DNA of 64,000 nt from Fasciola hepatica (GCA_948099385.1 CANUEZ040000183.1:7998001-8062000); one strand, 5' to 3'; shown: positions 24,121-41,393, numbered from the stretch's first letter. A program made the numbers and translations. The notes: generated by a model from the sequence alone, not told the origin.

Positions 24121-24695
24121 GTCACTGAATGCGGTACAAAGTGATGATGAAGAATCTCGCCACTGCTCATACAATATAGCAACCAACCGGTTTTGGTCTC
24201 TCAATGCTTACAGCCGTTTCCCCAGGCTTCAATAGTTGAGAACAAATTGTTTGCACCACGACCACCATCCAAGTCAATCGTACAGACACTACTGATTTGA
24301 CTCCGCGGTAGGTGACTGTTCAATGAGTAGTCACCAAAAATGTCATCGTCAACACTCCATTCCCGTTCCGAATCGCATGAGTGCGATAGCAAGAGTATAG
24401 TCATGACAACAAAGATCCATAGCGCTATCGCCATGACCTTGAAACTTAGAATGATGAAGAATATAATAGGACCTCAATGGTTCAGTCACAATGATAATCC
24501 AAACTACAACAGTGCTGTCAACCAATTAATTTGGGCAGCGGTAGTACAACTTGAATCTTCGACCTCCACGACCTGACAGTCACATACATACTAATAAGCC
24601 ACCAAGGGTTTGCACATTCGACCGCCTGTTACCAGTCGTAGTGGCCAGGAGCACAGGAGAACTAGGTTACATTTTCTACAATTATAATTATAATA

Positions 24696-24696
<1 letters not shown>

Positions 24697-24787
<91 letters not shown>
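24697..24787. repeat. (TTA)n microsatellite, 91 bp
   Basis: Uninterrupted trinucleotide repeat, preceded by a short degenerate TAATTA stretch. Confidence 0.97.
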
Positions 24788-26879
24788 GGATCATTTTCAT
24801 ACCGACACCGTGAGTGGCAAATTTTTTATCACGCACAGTGTCATCACAATCTCCTCTCCTTGCAACCGAAGAGGACCTAATGAGACAAACGATGATGCCT
24901 CCAAGTGTGCGTATCGAATTGAAGACAGTTCAGCAAGGCCAACGATAGGTGGGAGCCACATAAGTAAGTTTTTTTATCTCTTAGCCTATTTGGAAACGAA
25001 CAGATAAGCAAATGTAACTGGATGGACATAGCATGCTTGCCTGGGTTTGACTTAGCATATGAGGCGCAATGAGAGGAACGGCGGATGACGCTTATGATAA
25101 CGGCTATGACGATGATCGCAGCGTTGACGAAGTCAACGATCAACACCCGCACTAGCAATGACAGTGCCACATGATGACGAGCTATAAGAACAGTCGAGAA
25201 CTGGGTATAAGTCGAACAATCTAAGGAGTGCAAGTGATTCACCGGGCTAGTAAGCAATCAAGAGTATGGACTGACAAGTGCCGGGTTAGAACTTCAAACG
25301 TGTGTATGTGATGCACACTGTACACAGTGCGGGTGTGAGTGCGCGCGTGTGTAGTTAGTGTTTACATGCATGCAACAGCTTATTGTACCGGGCATCGAAG
25401 TCTGAATGCATTGGCCTGAAATGATATAGCCGAGTTGAGCGGACCCCGGAATAAAAAATCATTAGACGCAAAACAAAAACGGGGATAGGGAAACAAGAGG
25501 AACAAAAAGAGAAATTAAGTACAGACCGTAACAGTAATGGTAGTGATTGAGTAGACTACAAGATACAAGGGCAAACGATGCATACACATACATACATACA
25601 CACACTAGCGGTCGCGAAGACGCGCGATAGGAAAAAAATTGCTTCTTTTTTGAGATCATACATAGCACATGAATGAAATCAAGCTGGTCAGTCAATCTTA
25701 CGAAAAATGTGGCGATAATATAACGCAGCGTAATTCAGAGAACTGCATGTGTTGGATCCTTACGAAAATGTATGCAAGGACAAGAAGAAAGATGACCGCA
25801 CAGCAAGTGGGAAACCATTCTGGTCGTGACTAACTGCCAAGAAGACGAATACATAATAATCAAAAAGGAATAAGATCAACGGACAAAGGAGTAGGCAACA
25901 ACCAGGCAGAAACCAGGTCAGGGTATACGTAACGTCTGGGTTAGTGATGTTCTAAATAAGAGACAGTGGACAGCGTATTATTTGAACGTGTGGCATCCAA
26001 CAGTATGGATGACCAGAGAGTTACAATCCGTATGGGCCTATCACCACGAAGACAAAGTGTCGCTTGTGTCTATTATGCTACGTACCTCAATACTAGCCAG
26101 CCCTACGTGTGAATCGGAATTTTCAGTTGTAAAGAAACGAAAATTGATACAAAACGATCTTTACGTTACGAAAACGAGCATTTGTCACATGTAAGAAATC
26201 ATCTGGGAGAAAAAACAGAGATCATCAGATTTTCCCTAGAGGAGAATGCACTTCAGATTCGGTTCGGAACGATCAAAACTGCACACACAAACCAACGTTT
26301 GGAGGCTATTGATATGAAAATAATCAAAACGATAATGTATACATCGAGCGCTTACAAATTACCGATACCTATCTGTATATCGTACACGGGACAGAGCAGT
26401 GACAATCCACACGAAAAGTATGGTAATTCATTAAAAGGAAACCTGGACGGTGGGGTGAACCAGCTGGTAGAACTGGCATAAGAATCACATCAACTAGACT
26501 TTTTTTCCGTTGTGTGGAGATGTAAATCTCACTGACCGGTGGTGTTCTTTCGACTTTTATCTCTGACCGTAAAATTCAAGGTACAAGATTGGAACCTCGG
26601 AAGTAACGGTGAAGTTTGGGGGTTGATAACCCTTGATCGTCGCCGGAACTAATGTAACCTCATGTTTTCTCGCCGCGCCACGTCCCAGGGTCGTTGCTGT
26701 CGATTATCCTTGACAGTTCATTGGGTCTTTTTGATTATCGACAATACACTTAAACAACATTCGTGCTCCAGCCATTAAGAAACAATGGAAGAGCAGATGA
26801 AAAAGAAGCTGTCCAATTCCAGAATTGATAGAAACAAATTAAATGAGTCCAGTATGTAGACTCGTAGACATCGACTCAA

Positions 26880-28300
26880 CTTCGGCTCCTTTATACAGCA
26901 CCAACTGTGATCCTTCGTCGTTAGAGGAGATAGCTAATGCGATCGACCATTTAGAGGATGGAAAGTTCCCCGGTGAAGACGGAAGCCCGGTAGTCATCGA
27001 ACCGTTTTATACCCCATGCAGCCTGACTTGGGAAAATGAAAAATGTCCATTCGATTTAAACACCTCGGTTTTGCTTGTGTTGAATCGCTTCGCCGCATTG
27101 AGATATGTACGTATTCAGCCCAACCAGGGAGGCTTTAACCCAGGCAGTGGATGCACTGACCAAACATTCACCCTCCAGATGATTCTGGAACATCGGGACA
27201 GTTTCCAACGCTCCACCGCCGCTTGCTTATAGACTTTTGCGTCGTTTTTGACTCAACAGATCGCGAGTCATTGCGGAAGACAATGCTTGTGTCTGATTCA
27301 AGGTGATCAGTCTGATGAATTCGTATTATGCTGGAACAAAAGCACGTGTGCGAGATTATGGCGAAGAGTCTCGTCCATTCGAATAGAAGTCAGCAGCACG
27401 GCAAGGTTGCCTGTTATCTCCCGCGCTGTTCAACTTTACTGCAGATTGGACAGTGCTACGCGCAATGTACGGTTATCATGGTCTCAACGTTTTTACAGGC
27501 TGCGGTATTATGGACCTTGAGTTTGCAGACGACGCATGGCGCTCGGGGAGGATTTGACCACCTCGCAAGCAGTCCTTGATCGGGTCCGAAATATTCGTAA
27601 TACCCATTATTCATACAAACCACGCCCTACAATTGAATGGCCAAACGATAGAAATTGTCTCAAATTTCAAGTATTTCGGCCCTACCATCCTGCAAAACAG
27701 ACAAGCCAAAGCTGATGTCAAGCGACGTACTGACGCAGCTTGAAAGGCGTTTCTACAGTCCAGAAATACCTTCTGCCGTCGGAACGAGATTAGTCTTAAA
27801 ACCAAGCTCATGGTGCTTAATGCCCGTGTCCGACCAATCCTACTGTATGGTAGTGAAAGCTCGCCATTATGAGCTGAGGATATCAGGCAGCTAGAGGCTT
27901 CCTACCACTGGTGCCTTAGGTCTATTTTAAAAGTAAGGTGACGTGACAGGATCTCTATTGAAACCACTGGAAATCGCTGTCACACCGCCCGTCATTCAAC
28001 GCGTATACAACTCCGCCGACAGCAGTAGTTTGGTTACACCCTCCGTAAACCTGTCCACGCCTTAATCGGTATTGTCCTGGCACTATCTCCGTGTCCAGAC
28101 TGACGAAAAGGATAACTATAAACCTGTTTGGATACCATTTTTGAAGACCTAAACCGACTTGGCCATTGTTTGGTGTAGGACACTCATCAACGGAAACCGA
28201 GCTGGATTGACTTCTAAAATGACCCTGTTGCCAACCGTCGAGCATGGACAGCCGAGATCAGACATTTACGAAGCCGGCTTATCCTCTTTAAGGAGTCAGT
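26880..28300 (+). mobile_element. RTE RT and C-terminal fragment, old
   Basis: EEIANAIDHLEDGKFPGEDG at 26925-26985 and QGGFNPGSGCTDQTFTLQMI at 27125-27185 are RT blocks 1-2; LEFADD is recognisable near 27515, and RPILLYGS plus HWCLRSILKV near 27835 and 27905 belong to the C-terminal region. The 3' part near 28120-28260 keeps a WNRNRAGW-like block in broken frames. Stops and frameshifts throughout. Confidence 0.7.
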
Positions 28301-29089
28301 CACGGTAAAGTAAGTAGTCAAATGGGTCGTAGGAAACAACACGATTAAACGACGCTGAGTGCACCCCATAAAATCGACGGAAAAATTCGGATCGAACGAA
28401 GTTACGACCGCGTTTTGGAATTATCATGATTGGTCTAAATATTGCTCTATGCCACCACAATGATACAGACAAGAAGTTGTTCTATACATTTTGATATTTG
28501 AAGCAGTTGAATCCCGTACTGAAGTTGAAAAAAAACAAGACAGAAGACAAACGCTGTGAGAGGAATTCCTTTCCAGTAATTCTATCGGTCGCGAACGGGA
28601 GGCAGAAAACATCGAGTGGGTTCCTCGGAAATGTGGCTTCCATTGACAGATGTATACATGCACGAATGTTCATATGCATGTATGTGTGTATATGTATATA
28701 TGTATGTATGGTTGATTAGTGCCATGGAAGGCTCGGGGTGGAGGTATGACTTTTTTGAACGCGCAACATAGGAATAGGGCCAAGATCACTGATCAATGAC
28801 GCCTCCGGTATTCTCAAGCGGTGTGGAATACGGCAATGTGCGTTGGCGGAGAACGCGTTGGTTGAACTGAACTTTTATTCACTATCGACCAAGTGGCGAG
28901 CGAAAGCGGAAATGGGTCTACGTATCATATTCATAGATTGTAGAATGGGATGACGACGCTTCGTATACGTACCAAGTCTGTACTCGGTCATTGCTTTTTC
29001 TGTGAAATACTATACGCTCGCGAACAATAAGAGGAGACCGAAGGAATTCGTCACACAGCGGTTGCTTTTATCTTAATTTTATTATTCTA

Positions 29090-29260
29090 TGCTTACGCGT
29101 GGGTGCAGTGGAAGGAGCATTCGCCAAGGGCCTCGAATGCCCATTGCATCATCATGGAGAATCGACATTCGTGACCCCATAAGGTCCCAATAGATCAGGT
29201 GTGGTACCGAACCGGGTGACCTCAGTTTGCTATCAAACACCCAAGTGCCGGTCATTTGAT
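29090..29260 (-). repeat. SINE-A, headless
   Basis: Forward strand CTTACGCGTGGGTGCAGTGG, CATAAGGTCCCAATAGATCA and GTGTGGTACCGAACCGGGTG. It ends at TTGCTATCAAACACC near the body/head junction. Confidence 0.7.
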
Positions 29261-29582
29261 TGGGGTGTGGCCATTTTCGACTATCTAATCAGCTGATCAC
29301 AACTAACCTAATCCTCCTCCATCATGAAGCGATTAGCCTAGTATGGTCCAAATCGATTAGCATTGCTATCATCACCATAAACACTAACAACAAATAAAAC
29401 CAGACCGACAAATCCAAAAGCGCCACGTTTAATCAGGTGAACAGCGAAATCACGTACAGCAGACTGTAAAACCGGTACACACCCACGCATGAGTCAGATT
29501 GAAACAAGTTTATGGGAAGTAAATAAAGTGGTGACCAGAAAGTATTGTCAATACAGATTCAGCGACAAGTTTCTGATAATAA

Positions 29583-29700
29583 ATCTTGATGACAGAAGGT
29601 CGAACCCCACCAACACCGGTCAATTTCGGAGACAGACAGCTTCGCCTAAACCCACCTGAACTATTGGGATCTTTTGTGGAGCTTCGGCATCTCACGTTCC
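29583..29700 (+). repeat. SINE-A, partial
   Basis: GGTCGAACCCCACCAACACC then GAGACAGACAGCTTCGCC and ACTATTGGGATCTTTTGTGG. It is followed at once by a minus-strand copy, forming a tail-to-tail pair. Confidence 0.6.
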
Positions 29701-29720
29701 GAGACCAGAGGTCCCGGTCT

Positions 29721-30003
29721 TCCTTTTTTATTACATGCTTTTGCATGAGTGCGGTGGAAGAGGTATATACCCCACAACCTCGAATATCGACTGCCCTAAT
29801 AGGAATACCCGGCAACCTAATCCTGAGAATTGTAGCGATGGAGAATCACATTAGGCTCCAACAGGTCAAGCGTCGTTTACGTGCCAGGAGACAATGGATT
29901 ACTTTCCACAACCAAAGTGATCGGCGTCGTTGGTGGAGTTGGAACTTCCTACCTCCGACGTGGAAAGCAGGCGCTCTGAACAATTTGACCACCACCGGTC
30001 AAT
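29721..30003 (-). repeat. SINE-A, full copy
   Basis: Forward strand TTTTTTATTACATGCTTTTG (complement of tail) to CAATTTGACCACCACCGGTC (complement of head start). One of the longest copies, about 283 bp. Confidence 0.8.
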
Positions 30004-31209
30004 AGAACAATGTGATTATGAATACGCTGCTTACACTGTGCACACGCTGAAGTACGGAATATATGCAAAATACCATGGTTTACATTCTCTCACCAACATC
30101 GCACCACTGCATAGCATGCGGTTTAGTAGGATCCGTCGCGAGATAACCACACGGGAACCGGTCATGAGATCTGACGAGACAAACCATGCGGTGTGGTCGT
30201 TTGACATAAGGTATGGTCAACTACTTCACTCCGACCAGGCTAACTGCAACAACCGTTCTTCATCATTTCGAACTGGTACTGTTGGTGTTTCTAAACATTA
30301 ACAATTCATTGCTTCACAACAGTCTAATTTGTGCCTCAGGAGTGTCAGTGGATGCTCTTCTTAGGATAGTCCACTGGGGAACCACAGTGGTTATTCGCTG
30401 TTAGTTCAAACTTCTGATGTACAAATTAGATTGTGAAGAAACGTCTACAGAGTGTGCAAGTATCAGAACAGCTAAACGGTCAGAGGGTGCTGGGTAAGCG
30501 TGCCTTATGAGCGGTAAAAACTACGAAACCGGTAAAGTGCTTCTGAGGAACTTTGTCCATCCATATTTAGATACTACTTACATCAAAAGCTGACAATTAT
30601 ATCCGTTTTCGATCAATATTTTGATCAATGTGAGCTTCTTATGGTCAACACGCGTTGTGAACACCTCACGGACGAGTTGGGTTCCTTTTTTTCATTGTCG
30701 TGACTAGCTATGAAAAATTTCCACTGAATACCAACACGGGGTCGGGAGGGGGAGGAGGAAGTGGGTGTGGAGAAGCCTGTTGTATGTCCCTATGACCAGC
30801 TTCGAACCTTCCAACTGCCTCTCACAATACGCTCGTACCCGGCTTGCAACCAAATATGACATACTAGGAATCTGCGTGGATCTCCACTACAAGTCTCAGC
30901 GGGTATGGACGCCAGTTCCCTCCAATCGTGCAGTGGATATTTGAAGCCATCGAATATGACCTTTTCATTGGACTCAGGCAGCAACATGAACTTTTGTTAT
31001 GGATAGTGTTGTTTATCTAGAACAAAACTTTTCATCATTGCAGACCTCGAAAGAAGATAGGCTGATTTATTTACCGCAGACAGGGATCTTAAACAAATAA
31101 CCCACTGTGGTGTTAGAAAGTTTCAGGACAAAGCAGGCATACTACAAGTTCGATAGCACAAGCAATCAGTTATATGAATAACGAAAAGTAATTCGAAATA
31201 ACACATTAC

Positions 31210-31316
31210 CTCAGCAATCTTGACGAACGCGTTCATGGATTCCATTCGTCTGAGAAACGATTTGTACGTGGCCAATGATGTACGACATTCTCGTTTGGAC
31301 ATGGTAAAATACCGAC
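31210..31316 (-). CDS. PICALM: PICALM-like exon (ANTH domain)
   Basis: Acceptor TTCAG precedes 31316; donor GTAATG, weaker than the others, follows 31210. With the carried base it reads RYFTMSKRECRTSLATYKSF then LRRMESMNAFVKIAE. The CALM counterpart is KYFDMKKNQCKEGLDIYKKF then LTRMTRISEFLKVAE, so length and pattern agree without a gap. The exon ends in phase 0. It is flanked by introns of 13.4 kb and 11.9 kb, the two largest in the locus, both dominated by RTE and SINE-A copies. Confidence 0.92.
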
Positions 31317-32451
31317 CTGAACATTGCGTGCGTGTCACAGAGACATAACCCAAGAAATGAGAACAGACGATCAGAAGGAGATTTAGGGGCAGAATGTGAA
31401 AGGAAGCATGGACGGAGTATGAAATAAGACCACTAACGAAGCTTGCACAGTGTTCATCAGTCGATATATTATTCGCCTTTTTTTGCAGCCGTAAAAATTC
31501 AGTTCAGACCATTAGAACATTAAACTCACACGCTTCTGTACCCTGGTTTTGGTTGCTACCTCGTAACATCGTCAAATTAGAGAGGAAATAAACCGCAGAA
31601 CGAAGAACAAACGAACAAAAAGGAAACTTTTCACTGAAAACCATGTAGACGAGGAAAGTTTTCGAATCTAACTGCACCTCTGACAGCGGTACCGAGCCAC
31701 GTCACTCAAAATCTCCAATCATCTCTAACCCATAGCCGCAACAAATCTTGCTAGGAAAAGTCCACTGATGGAAGGTTTCATGCTTTTTTGCAATACCATG
31801 GATAACCACCTCGACCAATCATCCACCAACCTTAACCTGTCTCGGGAAACAATGTGCATCAAAAGGATTTATCTGTGGGCATACGTACCGCGATTCCAAC
31901 TGCGACAGCTTGTTCCAGTTAATTCCAAGATTCCCAGATCAACCTCTGCCTACCCCACTCCCTAACATTGCCCGTGAACTCAGCACCGGTGTGTCTGTGT
32001 ATCCATCATATTCAAGAAATGCTGTGAAGATATAAATGGTTGAACTTCATGGCCTGTGTATTACATACCATAACCACCGCGTTTGTGAGCCGTGTGGGAG
32101 CACTTGCCTAACTGCCGTAGTAAACAGTCAACCCTTGATGAAGAAAATTGACGCTCAAGGTAGATCAGATCCGAGAAAGGCCCTACTCAAAGACATTTCA
32201 CCTGCTTTTCAAACATCAGATGTAATCGAATGCAACTGTATAGGTAATAAAACTTATCCTCTTCGGACACGGCAACTCCTGCTAAAGAAAGATGGGGTGT
32301 ACAACCTACTCAGTCTAGTATCAGCATTTTACACTTTGAAGGTGTAACACGTATCCTTAACACTGTTACACTATTGTTTGATTACGTAGAAAAACTTGCA
32401 AATTACTTAGATCGTAACATAAAAGCATAACTGCTCGCTTCCGGTTCCTAT

Positions 32452-32815
32452 TTTTTTTTAATGCTTTCGTTTGAATGCGATAGAAATGATAAACTTCATA
32501 GCCATGAACATCCGCTACACTATCAAGGAGAACCAGCAACCACAATACCCTGAAATTTGAAGCAATAAGGAACCGGCGGTGGTCCAGTAAATTGGAGTGT
32601 TCACCAACGACCTCGGGGGTCGGAGGTTCGAGCACCGCTACCCTCGATCAATTCCGCGGTCGCCTGGCTAGTTAACACGACTGTTGGGACTTCATGCGGT
32701 TCCCCGTCACTGTAAATCTCAGGGTCAGGTGTGCGTTTTTCCCTAATCGTGTAGTTGGCCCTCGAGACCATGAGGTATACCCCTTCCACTATACTCATGC
32801 GCTAGCATGTACTAA
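32452..32815. repeat. Two SINE-A copies, head to head
   Basis: 32452-32574 reads on the minus strand (tail TTTTTTTTAATGCTTTCGTT on the forward strand, headless) and 32575-32815 on the plus strand, with head GGTGGTCCAGTAAATTGG, B-box GGAGGTTCGAGCACC and tail ACTCATGCGCTAGCATGTAC. Confidence 0.75.
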
Positions 32816-33227
32816 AAAAGTAAGATAATGCTCCACAAGGTCATGCGTTGCAACAAATCGAACAACAATGGGAAGTTCTGTCTAACTAGTTGATGAAATT
32901 CAGCACAGTTCGACAGACACTGTACTAGTCAAATAGCAAAAAACTAGTGGTGTCCACAGTTCAACTTGAGGATAAAGAATGTTAACTCAAAAAGTGAGCA
33001 AGACGAAATAGTAGTTCTGTTCAGAAACAAAAAATTATGGTCGACAAAAAACATCACCTCGGAATCTACGTGGTCTTGAAACACTCACGTAGACTACTGA
33101 CGATGTTCTTCGTGCACATCATACATACAGACATAAATGTTCAGATTATACACTTTTTGACAAGATTTTAGTCGACACATTGAGCATTAGGAAAACTCCC
33201 TATCGCTTCCGAAAAACCCTCAACTTT

Positions 33228-33530
33228 TTCAGTGGTGGTCGAGTGGTTGAAGTCCGAATATATCAAGTTAAAAGGTAGGCGGTTTGAAACCCGCTACCAC
33301 CATTGATCATCCATCTGCCGGATTAGTAGGCAGTAACCAGCTGTCGTGTAACGGCAGGTCATAGATCACCCTATTGACTTCTGGTTGAGGGAATCTTAAT
33401 GATACACTGACTGCGTTTTGGTTCACGAATTTTTCTACCTTGTGTACTTTTCACATTGGGCACATGTAGTGGGCCTTTATAAATATGAATGGGAACTTTC
33501 CACTGTGCTTACGCTTAAGCTTATTCTAAA
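33228..33530 (+). repeat. SINE-A, full copy with clear tRNA-like head
   Basis: GTGGTGGTCGAGTGGTTGAA forms the A-box region and GGCGGTTTGAAACCCGCTAC the T-arm; the body continues to a diverged tail near 33525. The best head for folding tests. Confidence 0.75.
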
Positions 33531-33704
33531 AAGGGAATCAAATTATTGCTTGACGATATTGCACATCCAGTGATTGATTCATATTTCGGAAGAATTTACC
33601 ATCCGCGAGTTCTATCGAGGGCTTACAGATTCATCCTTCGTTTCACAACTTCCCCCTATCGTACTCCGACGTGTATAATAATACTTCGTCGATAATTACA
33701 TACA

Positions 33705-33955
33705 TATAATGGAAAATCTACTTGCATTCTTCGCACACCGCGAGCCGGACTCGAACCGGCGACGTCTCGCGTACGCAGAAGACACATAAGCAGCTGAACT
33801 ATCGCGATACGAACCATCGGGTTTGAATTACGCAAGTGAATATCCGACGATGCGCAGTCACTATTCCGATGATACACAGTAGTTGTTCTGTTTTTAATTA
33901 CTGTACTAGCTTCGTCGGTCACTTCCCAATAAGACGAACAGCAAATGGCTGAATG
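33705..33955 (-). repeat. SINE-B copy
   Basis: Minus strand: GGGAAGTGACCGACGAAGCT, ACTACTGTGTATCATCGGAA, then tRNA-like ATCGCGATAGTTCAGCTGCT with T-arm GCCGGTTCGAGTCCGGC at about 33737-33810, ending GCAAGTAGATTTTCCATTAT. Confidence 0.8.
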
Positions 33956-34019
33956 AGATAAAATAAACATTTTAATATTTAGACTTTAATGAGGGCAAGA
34001 GAAACCGAGACGATTTAAA

Positions 34020-34205
34020 AAAAAAAAAATTATTACATGCTTGCGCATGAGTGTAGTGGAAGAGGTATATAGCCCATAACTACGAAGGCCCACTGCACCA
34101 TTAGGGAAAACCGGTAGTCCGACCGTGAAACTTGGAATGCAGAACCACATAATGTCCCAATAAGTCAGGTGTGGTAACGATCAGGACTGCTGTCTACCAT
34201 CAATT
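34020..34205 (-). repeat. SINE-A, headless
   Basis: Forward strand starts with an A/T tail followed by TTATTACATGCTTGCGCATG and ends GACTGCTGTCTACCATCAAT, again at the body/head junction. Confidence 0.8.
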
Positions 34206-34214
34206 TAATCCTTC

Positions 34215-37680
<3,466 letters not shown>

Positions 37681-37689
37681 TCAGTGCCT

Positions 37690-38115
37690 TAGGTGACTGG
37701 TCTTCATGCTCAAGATGGAGGAGAATGAGCCAGAAATGATATCATCGGTAATGCTGAATCGAATGATGCGATATTCAGCGATGAGAAGTTTAATTTAGAC
37801 TGACCTGATGAAATCATCTACTGGTTTCAAGAAAAGCAAGTCGGTTTACAATCGTTGGGCCATCGGTGGTGGTTCTGTGATAGTCTAGGATGCGATTTTT
37901 GAGGACAGGAAGTCTCAGCTAGTAGTTCTAGAAGGGAGGCAGACGGCTAATCTCTACATAAGAATATCGAATAAATTTCTATTCCCGATGATTACGGAAG
38001 ACGGACTAAGGCCCGTGTCAACATGACAACGCGGCTGTACATCCGGAACACCACCAAAACACGCCCGAACGTTTTGTTTCACTCAGTAACGACAAAAGGT
38101 CATTGTATTTTATAA
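37690..38115 (+). mobile_element. Tc1-like transposase remnant
   Basis: AIFSDEKFNLD (37770-37802, first catalytic Asp), GGGSVIV (37870), KSQLVVLEGRQTANLYIRIS (37912-37970), PMITEDGLRPV (37988) and HDNAAVHPEHHQN (38024-38062, second catalytic Asp) follow the Tc1 transposase order. Stops and a frameshift at about 38020 break it. N-terminal DNA-binding domain and terminal repeats were not found. Confidence 0.8.
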
Positions 38116-39429
38116 CCAGATGATAGTTATTGCTATTCGCCCAGGTACGTGTTTATAAGAATTTCGCACCCTCCGAGGCACATTAACCGGGATAAATCGA
38201 TTAGTATGAGTCATGTTCGAAATCTGTATATATAATTAATATAGCAGCATACTGAATTTGGTCACTCTAGGTGGTTTGGATAAGAATGAATTGCAGAAAA
38301 ACAGGTTGGGTTTATAGCATTTCATGTGGAATACAGTGGCTGCAGCAGTTATTTAAAAAATGCTAAACGTGTTTATCCTGACATTTTCTTCATCGCTCTG
38401 CAAAGCAATGCGAATTGAGGCATGTTTCACCAATTTCGGTCGTGCTATGATGGTCATGGTCATGATGGACTGAAGCAGATATAAACTGCTTACTCCTGCA
38501 AGAGTCACAGACCTCCTGACTGACGGGACAGGGAGCGGTGAAATGAGGACTTTCGAACAAATCTTCCTGCATGATTGTGCACACATTCCGTTTGCGTCCA
38601 TGATGAGGGCACTCAACCATGAAACATCACTAGGATTTTTCACTCAAATAACGCACTCATCTAAATCAGGTCAAACCCCGATATCAGATCAGACAGGTGT
38701 TGCCTTTCGGGGCCGCTTGGCTGAACAAGTGGCGCCTCAAACTGTCCGTCTTACAATCGAGCCTTGCTATTGTGTCTCTTAGAATTCAAGATATGAAGAT
38801 CCCATGATTGATTCGTTCAAGCGGCAAAATGACCTCGAATATGCATATGAAACAGTTCAGTACGGTTGAAATACTCAAAAACGTTTTATACAAGTGCATA
38901 TATAAAATAAACGGGTAAGAGCATGTGTATAATAGCGACGAAAAACACGCACAATTGAAAGCTTCAGATAGGTAGTGGAGGGAAGTGAATAGAAGATCAC
39001 CAGTGCTCGCTACGCGCGTTCAAAGCTCTAGCCATCCTGTACAGCATTTTCATCTTAAATTCAATAAGTCACAGACAAAAGCATTTTCATCCATTTTTCT
39101 AACTATACTACATCCGAAGGAACACTAAACATACAGAAGCTCTATGCATAGACACGTGTGGTAAAGGTTGCACCGAGTCATGTACCCCGTCAAGATTTAC
39201 TGCCCGTTTTGGTTGCTGACTACAAGCCCCAAAGCGAACACTTTGCATTGCGGATATAGTGTTCCGACTATAAACAATCAAATGTATGAAACAATTGATA
39301 GTTCTCATCAATCTTCTGTCCGTAACAGGCAGGGTTTTCAGCCGCTTGGTGTAACTGACTCGACTGGTACAACAAGCTATCGTCCTTCGACGGACAAACG
39401 GATCCCGCGTTGACATCACTGGTGAATCA

Positions 39430-39590
39430 TGCTCGCATATGAAGACAGTGGAAGGAATACATTTCGTAGTCTCGAAGGTCTATTACAATACAAGAGATAA
39501 CCAACAAACTAAACTGGGGACCACATTAGGTTCCAAGCTATTAGGTGTGGTAACGAACCCGGTGACAGTGAATTACTGGATAGCCCCAAG
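39430..39590 (-). repeat. SINE-A, headless
   Basis: Forward strand GAAGACAGTGGAAGGAATAC, GGACCACATTAGGTTCCAAG, AGGTGTGGTAACGAACCCGG and TGACAGTGAATTACTGG. Confidence 0.7.
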
Positions 39591-40209
39591 AATATGTCTG
39601 ATTCCAATTTACAGCATATGTCCAATAAAATGAGCCACTGCCACGCACAGCGGACAACAAACCCGACTCGGTCGTTAGGCATCGTTTTTTTAATTAATTG
39701 TATTCATTAAACGAAAACAGTGACGGTATAACACATGCTCACAGGCTGACCACATCGATGTGGGTTGAGTGTTCTCTGAGAAGTATGGAAATCAGATATC
39801 TCGATATCTTCAATCAGGCAAGTGTGAGGGATCGAATGAGGGAAGTCTGAATATCGATGTTTTGATCAACCAGTGGTATGTCATAACCTGGGCTCCACGC
39901 TGTTTTTCACAGCCGACCCCAAGCTCTGCGATCAGAGCACAACGAGGGAGTCAACGGAGAAAGACATAAGTTGCACATGTCCTAACGATGCCTTGAGAAA
40001 AAGCACGGTGTCAACGCAACAACGACAGAAAAAAACTACAAACTCGGGGGAGGGGGGTTAGGAGCCAACATAAAGATTACGAGAAAACACCAATTCTTTT
40101 TATTCTTTCCACCGTACACCTTTTGTAAATTTTTTTGTCTATGGGAAACGGGAAACCAACAGTCAGACCATATAGCATTCGCACCACCGGATTCGGTTCC
40201 GAGCCACGG

Positions 40210-40345
40210 CTCTCAGCGATGCCCAAGAATAAGTGCAGTTGAAATTCGATATACCCATAACCCAAGGGGTCGAATGCGCGGTCAAGTTCAACCGGCAACT
40301 ATCACTCTGAGAAGTGGGGTGGAGAACTGCAGTCTGCCATCAAAA
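40210..40345 (-). repeat. SINE-A, headless, diverged
   Basis: Forward strand AAGTGCAGTTGAAATTCGAT, TCAACCGGCAACTATCACTC and GAACTGCAGTCTGCCATCAA, ending at the same junction as other headless copies. Confidence 0.6.
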
Positions 40346-41048
40346 GTACTGGCTGCTAACCGACAGAAACCGCGAATAACAAAAACATCCAATGATGCGC
40401 AACCACTATTCCAGCGATACATAGTGTGTATTATGTATTTGTCTGCTTCCGTGTGTGCACACACGACGAGGCTGCACCTTGGCGTCGTTTGATGGCTTGC
40501 GTGCTTCTATAACCCAAAAGAGCTATGCAAGATGACTTCCTTAAGCCGGAGATACGATCATGCCTGACAGGTCAATGAGTGGAGGCCCGACGAAGTCGTC
40601 TCGGAACCGGTTGATGGGCAACATCTGGTTCTAACTACTATGCCTCAAAATGCTTCAGTATCGTCGAGGGTAGGTGTCTCAGGCTCCGGGATGGTAACTC
40701 GTCCTGAACGCCTTTAGGAATGTTCCCAAGTGACCGTGCGTCTAACATAGCCTCTGCTGGGGAAGTCCTACTCACTGCCAACTAAAGTCAGAGGACGAAA
40801 GCGAATGCCTGGCGCTCTCCATCGGGTTGGCTGACATAGTCAGTCTAGAGGAATTGGCTAAACCCTGATTCCAAACCAACTATAGATGGCATATGAGGCG
40901 TATAATGGTATGCTCATCGGTATCAGTGGCGGAGAGGTGCACTAGGCATCCAGGATGTTTGGCCTAATCCGAAGGGCATGTGAACCGAGCAATCAGTCAT
41001 CGGCCCCCAGTGGGTCACGGACCCCACCTTTCGTCCCACTACCTTGCG

Positions 41049-41050
<2 letters not shown>

Positions 41051-41145
<95 letters not shown>
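41051..41145. repeat. (TA)n microsatellite, 95 bp
   Basis: Within the 5' leader of the RTE copy at 40465-44328. Confidence 0.97.
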
Positions 41146-41147
<2 letters not shown>

Positions 41148-41393
41148 CCATTATGCCCCTGGAGAGGACACTCCAGGGAATGAACACGGAGAAGCAAAAA
41201 CCTCAACTAGAGGGACGTAGCAATGGAGTACCTGAGGTTTCTCTAGATGGTGGGAGAAGTCATTGCACTTCATTGGGCAGCTATCGCCCGCCTAAGCTGG
41301 GCAGACTCCGGCCCAAAGTATGCTGTCGCGTCCACGTTCCGCTTGCTCCACTGGGTGTATGGGGCTAAGAACTGAGTCCGAAAGACGGCTCGA

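Larger units (their letters stand above)
19278..31209 (-). other. Intron, 11.9 kb
   Basis: Contains SINE-A 19560-19760 (plus), RTE 3' end 20195-20360 (plus), SINE-A 22708-22970 (plus), RTE fragment 23240-23660 (minus), repeat C 23880-24120, (TTA)n 24697-24787, RTE RT fragment 26880-28300 (plus), and SINE-A pieces 29090-29260 (minus), 29583-29700 (plus) and 29721-30003 (minus). Nothing recognised in 20400-22700, 24800-26850 or 30010-31200 beyond short microsatellites (TATG-rich near 28690, CATA-rich near 25590). Confidence 0.6.

Noticed and set aside
25982..26194. SPTCESEFSVVKKRKLIQND resembling the hAT dimerisation pattern
   Set aside because: Only a short loose similarity, with no other hAT blocks nearby.
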